A stretch of 64,000 bases of DNA, taken from contig CP136069.1 in the NCBI GenBank assembly GCA_032622095.1, forward strand, positions 182,515,122 through 182,579,121. Reading direction: 5' to 3'. The translations under genes and the position numbers were made by a program. Below the pieces are notes generated by a model, which saw only the letters and a program-made list of their open reading frames with translations, had not been told where the DNA came from and did no database searches. Positions 12,314-23,984 of the stretch are shown piece after piece. The stretch comes from Siphonodentalium dalli. Lineage: Eukaryota > Mollusca > Scaphopoda > Gadilida > Siphonodentaliidae. Every line of letters starts with the position of its first letter. Position 1 is the stretch's first letter.

Positions 12314-12890
12314 TATATGTAAGAGTTGCTTGACCAGGTGACATATCTGACTGTGTTAGCAAAAATCACACCCAACCCTCCGGAATGACAGTAACAAGTC
12401 ACAATGAAAGAACGGCTGACAGCATAGGATGGTTTTCCGTTTGTCGACTTAGGTATTGTTAAATAATTTAAATGACTTGAAACCTATCCGACATAATATA
12501 TTCCCACATAATGACGGTTCTACGTAAATTAAAGGAGAGGATTTCTGCTAGAAGAAGATGCAAATGGTATAATGACCTGGATTCCAATTTATCGCAGTTT
12601 ATGATCCCACGAAAGAATTGTCAATTGACTAATGCCTTTATAACTTGATTGTAATTTATTCAAATAGTAATCGCACGCAGATGAGAGCATAACTAGCATG
12701 AATCAACACAAACAATTGGTGAGACTTTATTATCGTAGTTTTGTATCGACATATACGTATATATACGTTGTCGTGCGATAATTGGAGCCACCGCCATATA
12801 GCGAAATAACAGCAATAGTGAAACATTCAGATCAGTTTCTTGAAATTTAAATTAACGTTGGGAGATCATTTAGCAGGGGATAAATTTCGA
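12314..12890. other. No gene seen
   Basis: AT-rich sequence with no recognisable coding or repeat structure. Confidence 0.4.
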
Positions 12891-14200
12891 AGCAAATGCA
12901 TCAAGCAAGCACGAAGTAAATCCTCATCATCATGTCGGAAGCAATGTATATCAGTTAGACACTAGACATAGGCTGAATGGTAAACAAGGCGGAATCATAT
13001 CATCAGCATCATGTCTGTAGCAATGTACTGTAAAATCCTTTTAATTCGTGGGTGTCTTGTTCGTTGATCGGGCATTACGTCTGTTTTTGACGACAGAATA
13101 CGGGATGAAACGTAATCTTTTTCAATACAATACATTCATTCACGGAATACAAAATTGATATGCTACATCGTCTGATCTCGGTTGTGATAGGGTTTTATAA
13201 CAATGCTCAATGCATTGCTTACTTTACAAGGCTATTGGTTTGCTGTAGTTTCCACGTGCATACTAGATAATACAATAAATACCTACTTGGCCAAAGTTTG
13301 AAATGAAGCTGGTAGCTATTATGGTAATGATTGCGTGATGTGCTGTCAGCGCAGGAATACCTTGGGGTCTAATTTATCACTAGTGCACAAATAATTTAAT
13401 GTCATGCAGCCTCTATTGTAGGACCTGTTGACGTGCATACAATGATATCTGATCCACGAATTGATGTACCGACGAAGAAGCCTTTTGATGACAAACTACG
13501 AAAATTGTTGCCAACGAAATCAAAGCCAATCGATGTATATCAGATAGATAGTTGACGCATCATAGAAAGTGACTTTTGTGTCGGATCCACCAACCGGGTG
13601 CAACCATTTCCGCTCTGAGCTAGAACATCCACGAGAAAACCTAGGGGAAGCATATTCTCAACGTGATGCATACAGCAAGATAAGGCAATTAATACATTTT
13701 AAAAGGGTCAACAGGACAGACAAGGCGGAAGCATATCCTCAGCATCTTGTCTGCAGCATGCATTAAATTGCAAATTTACGCATCATAAAATGGGCAGCAT
13801 TACAGACAAGGAGGAAGAGGATCATCAGCTTCATGTCGGCAGCAATGTATTGCATATTTGTGCTGCCTGCGCCATAGACATTTCCAGCACGACAGACAAG
13901 GAGGAAGCATATCCTCAGCGTCAGGTCTGCAGAATGCAATTCACTTGTTTATTTTACGCTTCACGAGAAAGCCAAGTAGAAGCATAATCTCAACAGGATT
14001 TCCAAACAAGATATGACAGTGAATGAATGTTTACGCAGCATAACATGGTTAGAAGGACAGACAAGTAGGAAACTTATCATCAGCGTCAGGTCTGCAGCAT
14101 GCAATTCAGTTGTTTATTTTACGCATCATAAAATGGACACCATGGCAAATAGGGACAACGTATAGTCCGAGCATCAGGTATGCAGCAATGTATTTCATTT
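12891..14200. repeat. Diverged array of a roughly 85-bp repeat
   Basis: A motif of the form GACAGACAAGGAGGAAGCAT, then ATCCTCAGC and GGTCTGCAGCATGCAAT, then ACGCATCATAAAATGG recurs in decayed form near 12,905, 12,985, 13,640, 13,717, 13,803, 13,881, 13,976, 14,057 and 14,140. Spacings are irregular (about 78-95 bp where adjacent). Small open frames at 13,569-13,766 and 13,790-13,987 are translations of this repeat, not genes. Confidence 0.7.
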
Positions 14201-15945
14201 GGTGTCTATATGCATAATGTGTATGGAGACAAGAGCGCGTCATGGGATCATGTCATAATGTGTGAATACATATATTTGGTACGAAAGCAGCATTTCCTCA
14301 CAACTGAATCCACGGAAATGAAAACAGCAGATTGAAGTATTAATATGCAGTTATCGTTCCGTTTATATTTCTGCGGTAGCTATCAGCAAGGCCTTGTGAT
14401 GCATATTGCGCCTTAGTGCATTGTGGCAGAAGTCGGACCTCCTGGTGCGAACGAATGTTGGAAGTGCCAGATGAGGAGGTTTCTAACATCATCGCCAACG
14501 CGTGCATCTGTTTTTCGGTGTATAGACAGGAATACCGTGATAGGAATGATGACGAATTGTGTAACGCACAGGAATAGAATGCGAAAGCATGCGGAATCGA
14601 ATATGAAATTCTAACCATCTTGTGTGATGGAACTTATGATGGAGAGCAACGTATATGGTGTACGCCTGGTGGTGGAGAAAATGCATGGGTGGTGGTGGGT
14701 GCACTAAAGTACAATTTGAGCATGAGTTATCAAGTACCACGACATATATAAAGGTATGACTGGCTTGTGCTATACTATTATGACGACACAGGCAACTTTA
14801 TAATAATTCCCTGGATACTCCTTGTGAATTCTTATTTCATGGAATGCTAATTTTAGAAGTTCTGCATGTATCAATCCCTGATGAGGCTACTGTGTGCCGG
14901 AAGCTTAATTATGTCAACGGCCACCTTTTGCCAATGGGGGGGGGGGGCTAACACTCCTCAAAATTGTGGGGAGGGGGGCTTTAGACCCCCTGACCCCTAA
15001 TGGTACTTGATGTTAATGCAAAACTCCCAGATTTGTCACTTTCTTTACTATCCTGTACAATGACCTAAGTTTGCATATATAAGTACACTTGTCCTTATGT
15101 AACTAATGCCTAGATCATTGTGTGCATGTGAAAAGAGCGAGCAACTGTCTCAAACATTAATGTGACTATCAATGGGTAGAAAATATCTGTCATCAGTGCA
15201 TCAGCCAATCAGGGACCGAGTTCAACCAAATTTGGTGTGGTGACTCGGGGTACCCTGGCGGATGTTCTAATGGTGTTAGTTTTTCAAAAACTTTTATTAA
15301 AAAATAAAAAGGTTTTGTTAAATTGAGCAAGGAATTCAATCTTAAAAAAAAATATATTAAAACAATATATATATCAAAATGTTTCAATGACCAAATGTGC
15401 TTGAATCGCACAAAGTGGCCGCCGCTAAATGAAGGCTCTGTCTAAGATCAAAATGTTTGCGAAGTCCCACAAAGGGAGCCACAGGTATCTCCGATACTGA
15501 ATATAGGCTCCCAAAGGGAGCCTGTTTCAGCTAGTTTAGTATAATAGAAGTAAGTTGCTCCAGTGGACTAACATAGGTGGTATGGAATATGTTAGATAAT
15601 GGGTTGGTTTACAGACTAATCAGGAAATAGTTCGAAATTATGAAATTTTGTGTATTCTGCACAATGACCTTGGTTTACAGATGATCAGCAATTTATAAAA
15701 CATTTTTTTTCAATTAAAACAGCTTCTGAAACAGGTTAAACTGTTATTTGAACTAACTGAGATAATTCCCAGTCATGAGTGATATCAGTAGAGTTTTATG
15801 CGAATTTAGACCAATTTTAGTGAAATTTGGGCGGGGGGTGGGTGTCTAAAACATTTTGCAGGTTTGGGGGTGGTGGGTTCTCGAAAAAGCCAGATGCAAA
15901 AAAACGGCATACCTTCCTGCAAATATTTTACTACCCCCCCCCCCG
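14201..15945. other. No gene seen; G and C homopolymer runs and a dispersed repeat remnant
   Basis: Open frames at 14,340-14,740 on both strands overlap one another and show no domain. A ten-base G run (14,938-14,947) and an 11-base C run (15,934-15,944) flank AT-rich DNA. Around 15,200-15,280 there is a remnant carrying CCAAATTTGGTGTGG, a wording that also occurs in other repeats here. GGCTCCCAAAGGGAGCC (15,507-15,523) is a perfect short palindrome. Confidence 0.4.
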
Positions 15946-16422
15946 GATATGATGTACAAATCAAATAAACGCGATGTCATCCTTTAATAACATGTCGCAT
16001 GTATCATATGAAGGTCATTCTTCAGTTACCCAGTTACCTTCACCTTTAACATTCCACGGTGTACTCTCTCCCCGACTCTAGAACGCATTTAGCTCCCTGA
16101 TTCCTATATATATGTATATGTGTAAAACACAGCGTTTCTTATAGTATTTTATCCAAATATAGACCTTACTGAAACCAAAAATGGATTATATCGGGCAGTG
16201 GTGGTTTATTTTTTCAATATGAGGCATCCTGAAAATTAGTGTCAATCATCAAAATAATTCAAATTATTTAGATATGATGTACAAATCAAATAAACGCGAT
16301 GTCATCCTTTAATAACGTGTCTCGTGTATCAGGTGAAGGTAATTCTTCAGTTACCTTCACCTTTAGCATTCTACGGTGTACTCGCTCCCCGACTCTAGAA
16401 CACATTTAGCTCCCTGATTCCT
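15946..16422 (+). repeat. Direct duplication of a 160-bp segment, 325 bp apart
   Basis: Copy 1 (15,946-16,105) and copy 2 (16,271-16,422) both start GATATGATGTACAAATC and end CTCCCTGATTCCT. Copy 2 lacks 8 bp from a doubled CAGTTACC and carries scattered substitutions. The two copies are separated by unrelated AT-rich DNA. Confidence 0.85.
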
Positions 16423-16573
16423 CTAATACCATGCCAATATTTCATGACTGATAAGAGAGTTATCATGATAATTTCGTTTGTTGCTTTTGCAAAGAAATTA
16501 GTTGATAGTGAAAGTGTCCACGGACGCTGATAATTAATAATAATAATAATATACAGTTATCGCCCGCGATTGA

Positions 16574-16684
16574 GTGAGACACGGGGATTTGTCGCCCGCT
16601 CGAGACCTGGAATGTCACCCGAGGGCCGTCAGGCCCGAGGGTGACATTCCAGGTCGAGAGCGGCGACAAATCCCCGTGTCTCAC
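16574..16684. repeat. Near-perfect 111-bp palindrome (hairpin)
   Basis: The left arm starts GTGAGACACGGGGATTTGTC and the right arm ends with its reverse complement. Arms of about 47 nt meet over the inner stem GGGCC-GTCA-GGCCC, with a small mismatched patch in the middle of each arm. It is far more GC-rich than its surroundings. It probably is a foldback/MITE remnant; a related wording (TTACCCTCGAGGGTAA followed by TATCGCCCGCC) occurs at 19,195-19,245. Confidence 0.85.
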
Positions 16685-16889
16685 GAAAACAAGGGTGATA
16701 ACTGTTTTGTTATCTGACAATGGAGTACACACGAACCTCCTTAATATCAGGCATAAATGCGCGCATATATTATTTAATCCAGTTCGAAAAGTTAATTCTA
16801 TGTTGGAATCATCGCTATTTAGAAAATAAAACATTCATAATCTGGATTAATTAACAGACCCGTCATTTGCGCAGATATTCTCCGGTCAG

Positions 16890-18625
16890 TTTGAGAGAGA
16901 GAGAGAGATATGTTTATTCCTCCAAATATGGAGACCATTATGGTACAATATATATATATACAAAAGTTACATGAAGACATATATACACATGCAATATAAT
17001 TTAACTTGAGAAATTCATTGTGGGAATGATATACTGCAAGACAAGATTTTTAAGACAAATATATAGTGAAGTATCCGATATCATAAAACTTAGTCAGAAC
17101 ACAGGATGAAAATAAACCTCACACATCGTTTGAAAAGACGATATTCATCACAAATCAGTTCAATTTGCATTGGGATACACCCTCCTAGGCAAAACGCAAG
17201 GAATGTATCGCTATTCATGCTGTCAAGAAAGGTAAAAGTTTCAATTCCAAATATGTCAATCATTGAATACCAAAATGTGTTCCGTACCATCTGTGCAAAC
17301 TCAGATGTACATTCGAGATATCTATGAAACAAGAAATTTGAATATGTTTGGTTGCAGCGATTGCATTCAGCGTCATTGTCATACGTGGTTTTGGTCAAAA
17401 TATTGGCCATCTTGATACAAATTGGAAAATACTCAGGTTCTTCTCGAGAGAGCTGCCAAAGTTTCCACAGTGACTGGTTGTCGGGTTTTACCTTGAAGAG
17501 AAAAGATAGAGAATCATCTCTCTGACCACGCTGACTCACTTCGCGTGAGTAGTGAGCAGAGAGACAATCTCTGACAATTTTCTTCCAAGTGGACTGGGTA
17601 GGGAAGAAACCCGTTTCCGTAAAAGATGGAAGATAATGGTATAAGTTGAATTTATGGAGAGTATCAGATATATCTTTTAGAAATCCTGTCATCGGGCGAC
17701 CGTATATTCGATTACCGTGATAATTGAATAGGAATACATCCAGAGCTGCTCTGTGATTCCGTGGTAAGTTAATCAGTGTTCCAAGAAACAATAATTTTCT
17801 CCGCTGAATTTCGTACTCTATAGGGAGAAGTCCGAGTAGTGATAGGGATAATATTGTATTACTGCGTTTCGGAATGCGCTGTAAATTCTTAACACACATG
17901 CGATAAGCGCGTTCTATCATGGTATATTGCGTATGTGACAAATCCCACCATGATTCACAGCCATAAAGAGCTTTGGGAATAACGATATGTTTAAGAATCT
18001 TTAGGTTGGTTAAAGGAGAGAACTCGGTTGTAACAGGTGAGCGACAAGCTGAGAAGAATACTTTGCGTAGCATATCAGTAGCCTTCTCAACTTTCGGATT
18101 CTGTTTACCAGACGAGCTCTGAATAATACCCAGATGAGAGACTTCTTCTACTTTGGCGATATGTCTGGGTCCGAGCTCCCATGGTCTATCCTCAGTGTGA
18201 CGCCGGCATTGGGAGGTGCCAATTACAACAACATTGCTTTTCTCGTGTGAGAACTCGAAGCGCCACTTTGAACTATATAGGTGACATATGTGGAGGAGTA
18301 TACGGAGACCTCCGTCTGTGAATGAGAGAATAGTTATGTCATCAGCCGTCGTAGGGGACGAACATGAAATAGAGCTAATGTGAACGCCATCACGTGTATC
18401 TGACAGGGATTCCACAAGTTCATCAATAAAGACAAGATACAAGAAGGGCGACATTACCGATCCTTGCCTTGTTCCTTGCTCCACCGTGAAGGCTTCCGAT
18501 GTTATCCCATTACAGAGAACATGGCTCTGTACATCTGAGTACATGTTTGAAATGACTCTGAGCATAGCGCCCGTTACACCTTTTTGAGATAATTTATAGA
18601 TGAGCCCTTCATGCCAAACGCGATC
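16890..18625 (-). mobile_element. 5'-truncated LINE, copy A
   Basis: This is a non-LTR retrotransposon on the minus strand, cut at its 5' end within reverse-transcriptase motif A: the first recognisable codons read DRVWHEG near 18,625. It continues through the rest of the RT and C-terminal domain to a 3' UTR. The 3' end has a small stem (CTCC-loop-GGAG, 16,920-16,940), then AATAAACAT and a (TC)n tail seen on the plus strand as (GA)n at 16,894-16,909. Copies B (33.3 kb) and C (60.1 kb) are the same family. Confidence 0.85.
17090..18625 (-). pseudogene. Reverse transcriptase C-terminal part of LINE copy A
   Basis: About 510 codons are open without interruption from the truncation point to the stop at 17,090; the first internal ATG is at 18,565. 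Visible landmarks in order are the end of motif A (DRVWHEG), motif B (TRQGSVMSPFLYLVFIDEL) and motif C, which reads PTTADD where most RTs have F/YxDD. Next come the thumb (PKALYGCESWW, CVKNLQRIPKRS) and a C-terminal Cys/His knuckle CX2CX9HX4C. The N-terminal endonuclease and RT fingers are missing, so it cannot be active even though the frame is intact. Family knowledge: this enzyme performs target-primed reverse transcription. The clade (CR1, Nimb or I group) cannot be settled by eye. Confidence 0.85.
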
Positions 18626-19859
18626 ACGCCGACAGACGTGTTAATTTCCAGAATGCTAAAATGTGGAACTAACACGTTGTAGTAGTGCAAAAAGAAATTG
18701 ACATCTGTCACAGATCGTTACGCAACATTCGGGTATTCTCTGAAGTCTGATGAATGTATTGAAGAAAAGAAATAATCAATTGATAAACAGCAAAGAGTGG
18801 CCATTTGATCTATAGTACATAAACGTAGTTGTAACGTATGTACATCGTATGTGCAATTGTCTGCAGCATGCCAACTACATAATAAGGTTTATCTATTTGT
18901 CCCACTGTCTTTATTATTGATATAAAAAGGTCCAATATGAATATTACACCTTATAACATATATGTGTCTATGATAACACCATTATACATAGCGTGCTTTA
19001 ATTGCAAATAAAAAAACACACAATTATGCAAATTAGCAAACACCACAGTTCGCGGTTGTTATGAAACAGTGGGGTTTATAAAAACAGTGTTTTTCGAAAA
19101 GTATTAGAGAGCTGTCAGAGAATCTCTGCGTGGTGAGTTCTTCGTAGTTCTATGTTTACTGGTAACATTTGAGCGGTCAATAACTGAGACAATGTTACCC
19201 TCGAGGGTAATATGGTGATTTATCGCCCGCCATGTGACGCACTCTCAGCCAATCAGAAGAGAGGGAAATGGGATGAAGGATAACAATACAAATTTATTTG
19301 ATATAACCGTAAAACCACAGGTTTGCTCTAAAACGGTATACAAAGTTAATACAGCACAACACGTGCGATAAATCATGTAGGTACAAGTAATCTAAAATAA
19401 ATGCATAACATGTAAGACCATCTGTATAACAGTTTAAATCTATGCAAAATAGTTTTTGGATGTGAGAAATATATACAAATAAGTGGGGAGAAATTAGGAA
19501 GTGGTTTGAAACAGTTTGCATGCGAGTATTAAAGCACTGAGCCGGGGATTGCATATTTCGACGGGGGGAGGTCATGCATCACCTGAGTCATGACCCCCCA
19601 TTAAGCCACTCCTGATTTATAAATATTGTAGTTGAGTCCTGTATGTCGTGGCTGTTTGCTATGAGAGATTCATTTAATATGCAGAAATTTATGCTATTCA
19701 TATATGAACATATTATTGCAGCTTTGAATTTGAAGGTACAGAAGGTGGTGCTGGTGTTTGTCTTCATTCGGGGAATGGTTGTCTAGCTACGAGTTCCTAA
19801 CTACGTCATCTTTCCCTCTTGTGTTTCACATGTATACGCAAATTGTTTTGTTTTTTTTA
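18626..19859. other. No gene seen
   Basis: AT-rich DNA. It contains a perfect 16-bp palindrome TTACCCTCGAGGGTAA (19,195-19,210) followed by TATCGCCCGCC and, further on, CAGCCAATCAGAAG. The wording resembles the hairpin at 16,574-16,684 and suggests a decayed relative of that element. The open frame 19,294-19,575 shows nothing recognisable. Confidence 0.4.
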
Positions 19860-22110
19860 ACCATGGAAGTCACTTTAAAGTGTTTTGAGGCATTTATCTT
19901 TGTCAACTGAATCATTCATGTATGGTGTGGCTATTCTTGCTGCTGATGTCTTCTTCAACTAACTCAGCCCAAAAAATGGTATATTTTTTTTTTTTAAATG
20001 CCAATTTTTCAAGGTATTTTCTGAATTGTTCAAGGTGGTAATAGTCACACGATGATGTAAATAACCCATAACACGAGCAAGTTAAGAGACATATAGCAAT
20101 TGTTATAAGAAGCTAAACTAACATGTATTTTTGGGTTTAATAGCCAATTATGTACAGGTGTATATCACGAAAGTGCGTCATTTCCAGTGGTGGTTACGGC
20201 CATTTGAAATTTGATGGTTAAATAGCACTAAAACTTGAATATATTTAAGAAAATGCTTCAGCATTTTGAAGAGAGCGAGTATCTTTGGTCACCCTTACAG
20301 ACCTGAAAATGTCATTTTATTTTTCCATGTGCTGATAAATCCATGTGCTTAATGGTCAGCTGATCTGATCTGGACTCAATTACCTCACATTACCAGAAGT
20401 TCTCTCATGGACAGAATATTGCACAGTATTCCATAGCTGATCCAAGGTTGCAACACCAGACCCCCAAAACTGTGTGAAAATGGGGATGAACATGACTTTT
20501 GGTTGACAATTATGCTTGTATAATGAATAATGTGTTAAAGGGTTGGGGTTAAATTATGTGTAATAAATAAAGATCCATGCACACAAGTGATGTGCGTTTA
20601 TAGCTTAAAAATACATCACACCTCTTCCTTATGATTTCCCATAGGTAAAATAGCCATTGGCGCAGGAGTTAACCCTTTGTAGTAAAGTTTGAATTTTCTG
20701 GTGTGGTCTAAAATATGACATTAGTTTTGTAGTGCGGTTCTGACACCAGTAACGAAAACAAGATTTAAAGGCGAATTCCCTGCTAGGCGGGTATGATTTG
20801 TTTTGCATAGAAAGTTTCCGCAAATGTCAATCTTTCAGATTTAAATAAAAGTTTGGACCTGGGAATCATACTGTAAACAGTATACGCTAAAACTTTGCAC
20901 TGAGGTCTATGGAACACATTTACACCAGTGTAACCTGAATGGCAAAACTGAGCTTTTTTGCATTTTTGATCCCTGGGGGTCACTTTAACGTGTTTTGAGG
21001 TATTTTTCACAGCCTGGTATGTTAGTCCTATGAATCCCTCATGTATGATGTGGCTATTCTCGCTGCTGATGTCTTCTTTCATTAACATCAGCCCAAATAA
21101 TAGTATAATTATATTTTTTTTTTATAAAAAATGCCAACTTTTCAAGGTATTTTCAGACTTTTTCAAGGTGGTAACAATCACATGATGATAAAAATGACTC
21201 ATAGCATGAGCAAGTTAATGAGACACGTAGAAATTGTTATAAGAAGCTAAACTAACAAGTAGTTTGGATTTTAAAGCCAGCGACGTAGAGGTATATATCA
21301 TGAAAGTGTCATTTCCAGTGGCGGGTATGGCCATTTCCAGTGGTGGGTATGGCCATTTGAAGGCTAAAGAACACTAAAACTTGGATACATTTAAGACATT
21401 GCTTCAGCACTTTAAAGAGAGCGAGAATATATGTTCAACCATTACAATATACACCCACATCCAGTTATCTTGGGTCACCCTTGCAGACCTGCAAATGTCA
21501 TATTTTAGTTTTCCATGTGGTGATAAAGTCATGTGCTTGATTGTCAGTTGATCAAATCTGGACTCAATGAACTCACATCACTAGCAGTTTTCTCATCGAA
21601 GAATCTTGTAGAGTCTCCATGCTAGTTTGCAACACCAGACCCCCCAAAACTGTGTGAAAATGGGACTGAATATGAATTGTGGTTGGAAAGTATGTGTTTG
21701 ATGAATAATGTGTTAAAGGGGTGGGGTTAAAGTATGTGTAATAAATAAAGATCCATGCACACAAGTGATGTGTGTTTTTAGCTTAAAAATACATCGCACC
21801 TCTTCCCTATGATTTCCCATAGGTAAAATAGCCATTGGCAGAGGAGTTAACCCTTTGGAGTGAAGTTTGAATTTTGTGGTGTTGTCTAAAATATAACATT
21901 ATTTTTGTAGTGCGGTTCTGACATTAGTAACGAGACCACAAGATTTAAAGGCGAATTCCCTGCTAGACGGGTATGATTTGTTTTGCATAAAAAGTTTCCG
22001 CAAATGTCAATCTTTCAGATTTAAATAAAATATTGGACCTGGGAATCATGTTGTAAAAGTATATGCTAAAACGTTTGCACTGAGGTCTATGGAAAACATC
22101 TACACCAGTG
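19860..22110 (+). repeat. Tandem duplication of a 1.11-kb noncoding unit
   Basis: Copy 1 (about 19,860-20,971) and copy 2 (about 20,972-22,110) match along their length, for example GTGTTTTGAGG at 19,880 and 20,990, and TGTGAAAATGGG at 20,473 and 21,652. Both end near TTTACACCAGTGTA or CTACACCAGTGTA. They differ by substitutions and by small indels, including an extra 18-bp doubled GGCCATTTCCAGTGG in copy 2. No coding frame is conserved between the copies. Confidence 0.85.
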
Positions 22111-23310
22111 TATCATAGAGAACCCGGACAGGAATACATGCGGAGACCTGTCCATAAACCTGTACGGGTATATGTACTAAGGAGTACCTAATTGGGAAAT
22201 TGGGATACTATATTATGTAACGGCCAAATTTCTAAATTTGTGTGTAATTAAAGTAAACATTGTAAATCAGACATCTCACACATTTAATTTACACAGACAT
22301 GGCCGACAACCATATTGTCTCCAGCCATTCAACCACTTTTTCACATGAACAGATTCGATTCGGAAGACGATCCTATACCGCCACGGTTTTTTTCTACACT
22401 GCAAAATATAGGCGATAAGTTGTTTTGGTTAAATACTGACAGCAGAGTTGCCATCAGTAATATACATTTCAGCGAAGCTACGGGTTAGCCCTATGTTTAA
22501 GTGTTATATGTATTACATTGTGATTTAGTAATGATCAAACGGATATGGCTCATTCGAGCTTGCATATTATTGCTACGTAATTTGGAAGGAGGTATAAGAT
22601 AGATTGAAAAATACACGAGTTATTGATATACCGGCTTCATATGCACTTAAAACTACTTACCACGGTCACATCCATTTGCCAACTGTTTTCAATTTGTCTT
22701 TATTTCCACCATATCAAGAATAGACTAACAAGGAATAATCTTTCTGTTTCATGCCGTGTACATCGTTGTTGCTTGTTTGGGACCCAAACATCGTGCTCAA
22801 CGTTGTATTTTCAGTACCCCAATGCGTCTTTATGTGACCTATAATGCCCTTAGAAATGTAGTTAAAGTATTTATCAACCTATATCGATACCAGTTAGAAT
22901 ACAAAAGCGAATATTATAAGGTGTATTGTGGGGCGCAAACGCCATGTGGCTTTAATTAACTGGCAGTAATTAATGGTGATGCACTTTTATTTTCGTTGGA
23001 AATATTCCCATTCCGCACATTATATTATCACGTAAATTATTTCATTTCACTCATCTTTTATCCTAACAAAGTACACTTTAGTCATCCATATTGAATGTCA
23101 TGTTCCAGCAAATCTAGGTCACAATGTGTACAATTATTCATCGAATTACTATTCACTTATCACTACTTGTTCATCGTATTAACGTATTACATTGGCGGCA
23201 AAGTATATGTAATTATGCTCATAGTTTCATTCATTCCATTCATGTTTTCGTTATGCACGTTTCGCCGACTAACTTCCGGCCCGATGCTTACGCGGTTTCG
23301 AATGGTTTAT
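22111..23310. other. No gene seen
   Basis: AT-rich sequence. A frame ending at 22,487 faintly recalls the end of a THAP-like zinc finger but lacks the N-terminal cysteines, so I do not call it. Overlapping frames at 23,095-23,577 contradict one another and have no domain. Confidence 0.4.
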
Positions 23311-23316
23311 ATGCGT

Positions 23317-23383
23317 CGGTTTTCGGATTGGTTTTCGGGTTGGTTTTCGGGTTTGACTTCGGGTTGGGTTTCGGATTGGTTGT
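23317..23383 (+). repeat. Short 12-bp minisatellite
   Basis: Five to six copies of TTCGGGTTGGTT with variants (TTCGGATTGG, TTCGGGTTTGAC). It translates to a repeated FGLVFGL string, which I take as a repeat artefact. Confidence 0.8.
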
Positions 23384-23623
23384 GCGGTGCAACCAGAGCT
23401 CGTGGGACACTCCAACGGAATTATTTTTAGTAGACGGTTCAGTACGGGACAATTGTCAGTGGTTTTACTGGCTTTAAAGACCGAGTGTGTGCATTTTGTC
23501 AAGCCTCGGAGTGTATTGAGTGCCATGTGGGTGACACCCCTACCCCGCTGTCGACTCGTCTCTGTGTCAATTCTATAGAATGGTTAATGACCGAAATGAT
23601 CGTTTAACTACTTGAGATGGTAT

Positions 23624-23629
23624 ACTCAC
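23624..23629 (-). other. Candidate 5' splice donor of the membrane-anchor exon
   Basis: The minus strand reads CCAGTTG followed by GTGAGTATAC, a strong donor. The cut is after the first base of a Gly codon (phase 1), matching the phase of the acceptor at 12,253. Confidence 0.55.
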
Positions 23630-23855
23630 CAACTGGGTTACTTGTGCCGTTGGTGGATGAGCTTCTGTTTCTTGTTACATTTATCATTACAGGAATCGCA
23701 ATCGTGAAAATCGCTATCAGAGATGTTACAACAATAGCAACACCTATCACAATCTTCAATGCCCGCCTTTCTCTGCTAATCTTCAATGCCCGCCTTTCTC
23801 TGCCAATCTTCAATGCCCGCCTGTCATGCCACCAGTCGTCTCTCCATATTGACAT
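23630..23855 (-). CDS. N-terminal exon of a type II single-pass membrane protein
   Basis: The ATG at 23,855 lies in a good initiation context (CATCACCATGT) and opens 75 codons plus one base, ending at a GTGAGT donor in phase 1. The product starts MSIWRDDWWHD and carries three copies of a basic nonapeptide (RRALKI plus RE spacers, residues 12-35). It then has a 23-residue hydrophobic segment (36-58) and a short tail with three N-glycosylation sequons (NVT, NRS, NGT) before the junction. The basic N-side and absence of a cleavable signal predict N-in, C-out topology, so whatever follows is extracellular. The next recognisable exon on this strand is the phase 1 Thr-rich exon at 12,252-1,930. The likely role is membrane tether of a cell-surface mucin; this is inference. 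Confidence 0.55.
23751..23829 (-). repeat. 27-bp coding repeat, three copies
   Basis: Three head-to-tail units (23,751-23,777; 23,778-23,804; 23,805-23,829) each encode a nine-residue basic segment in the predicted cytoplasmic tail. The first two differ by one base. Confidence 0.9.
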
Positions 23856-23984
23856 GGTGATGGGCTGGATATATAATGATTGATTGATTGATTGATTGGG
23901 GCTTAATAACGCTTTCAGCAACTAAGGCTTTATCACGACATTACCAGTTTTAGTGGTGGAGCAAATCATCAAACTTACGACTAG

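Larger units (their letters stand above)
12254..23629 (-). other. Putative large intron joining the membrane-anchor exon to the mucin-like exon
   Basis: This is the interval between the GTGAGT donor at 23,629-23,624 and the acceptor at 12,253. Both junctions are phase 1 and would join G to GA to make a Gly codon. It is filled with repeats and a LINE fragment, as expected of an intron. That the two exons belong together is an inference from strand, order, phase and protein character; phase agreement alone has a one-in-three chance. Confidence 0.4.

Noticed and set aside
14340-14740. Overlapping short frames on both strands
   Set aside because: No domain, no codon bias and mutual overlap on opposite strands.
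16860-18640. Target-site duplication of LINE copy A
   Set aside because: CGGTCAG and CCGACAG near the two ends are only a vague match; no duplication can be supported.
22340-22487. Possible THAP zinc-finger remnant
   Set aside because: Only a weak HF-type ending is seen; the N-terminal Cys pair and AVPTF-like box are missing.
23095-23577. Overlapping plus-strand frames of 111 and 117 residues and a minus frame
   Set aside because: Three frames compete over the same DNA, the readings depend on the 12-bp minisatellite and no domain or start context supports any.
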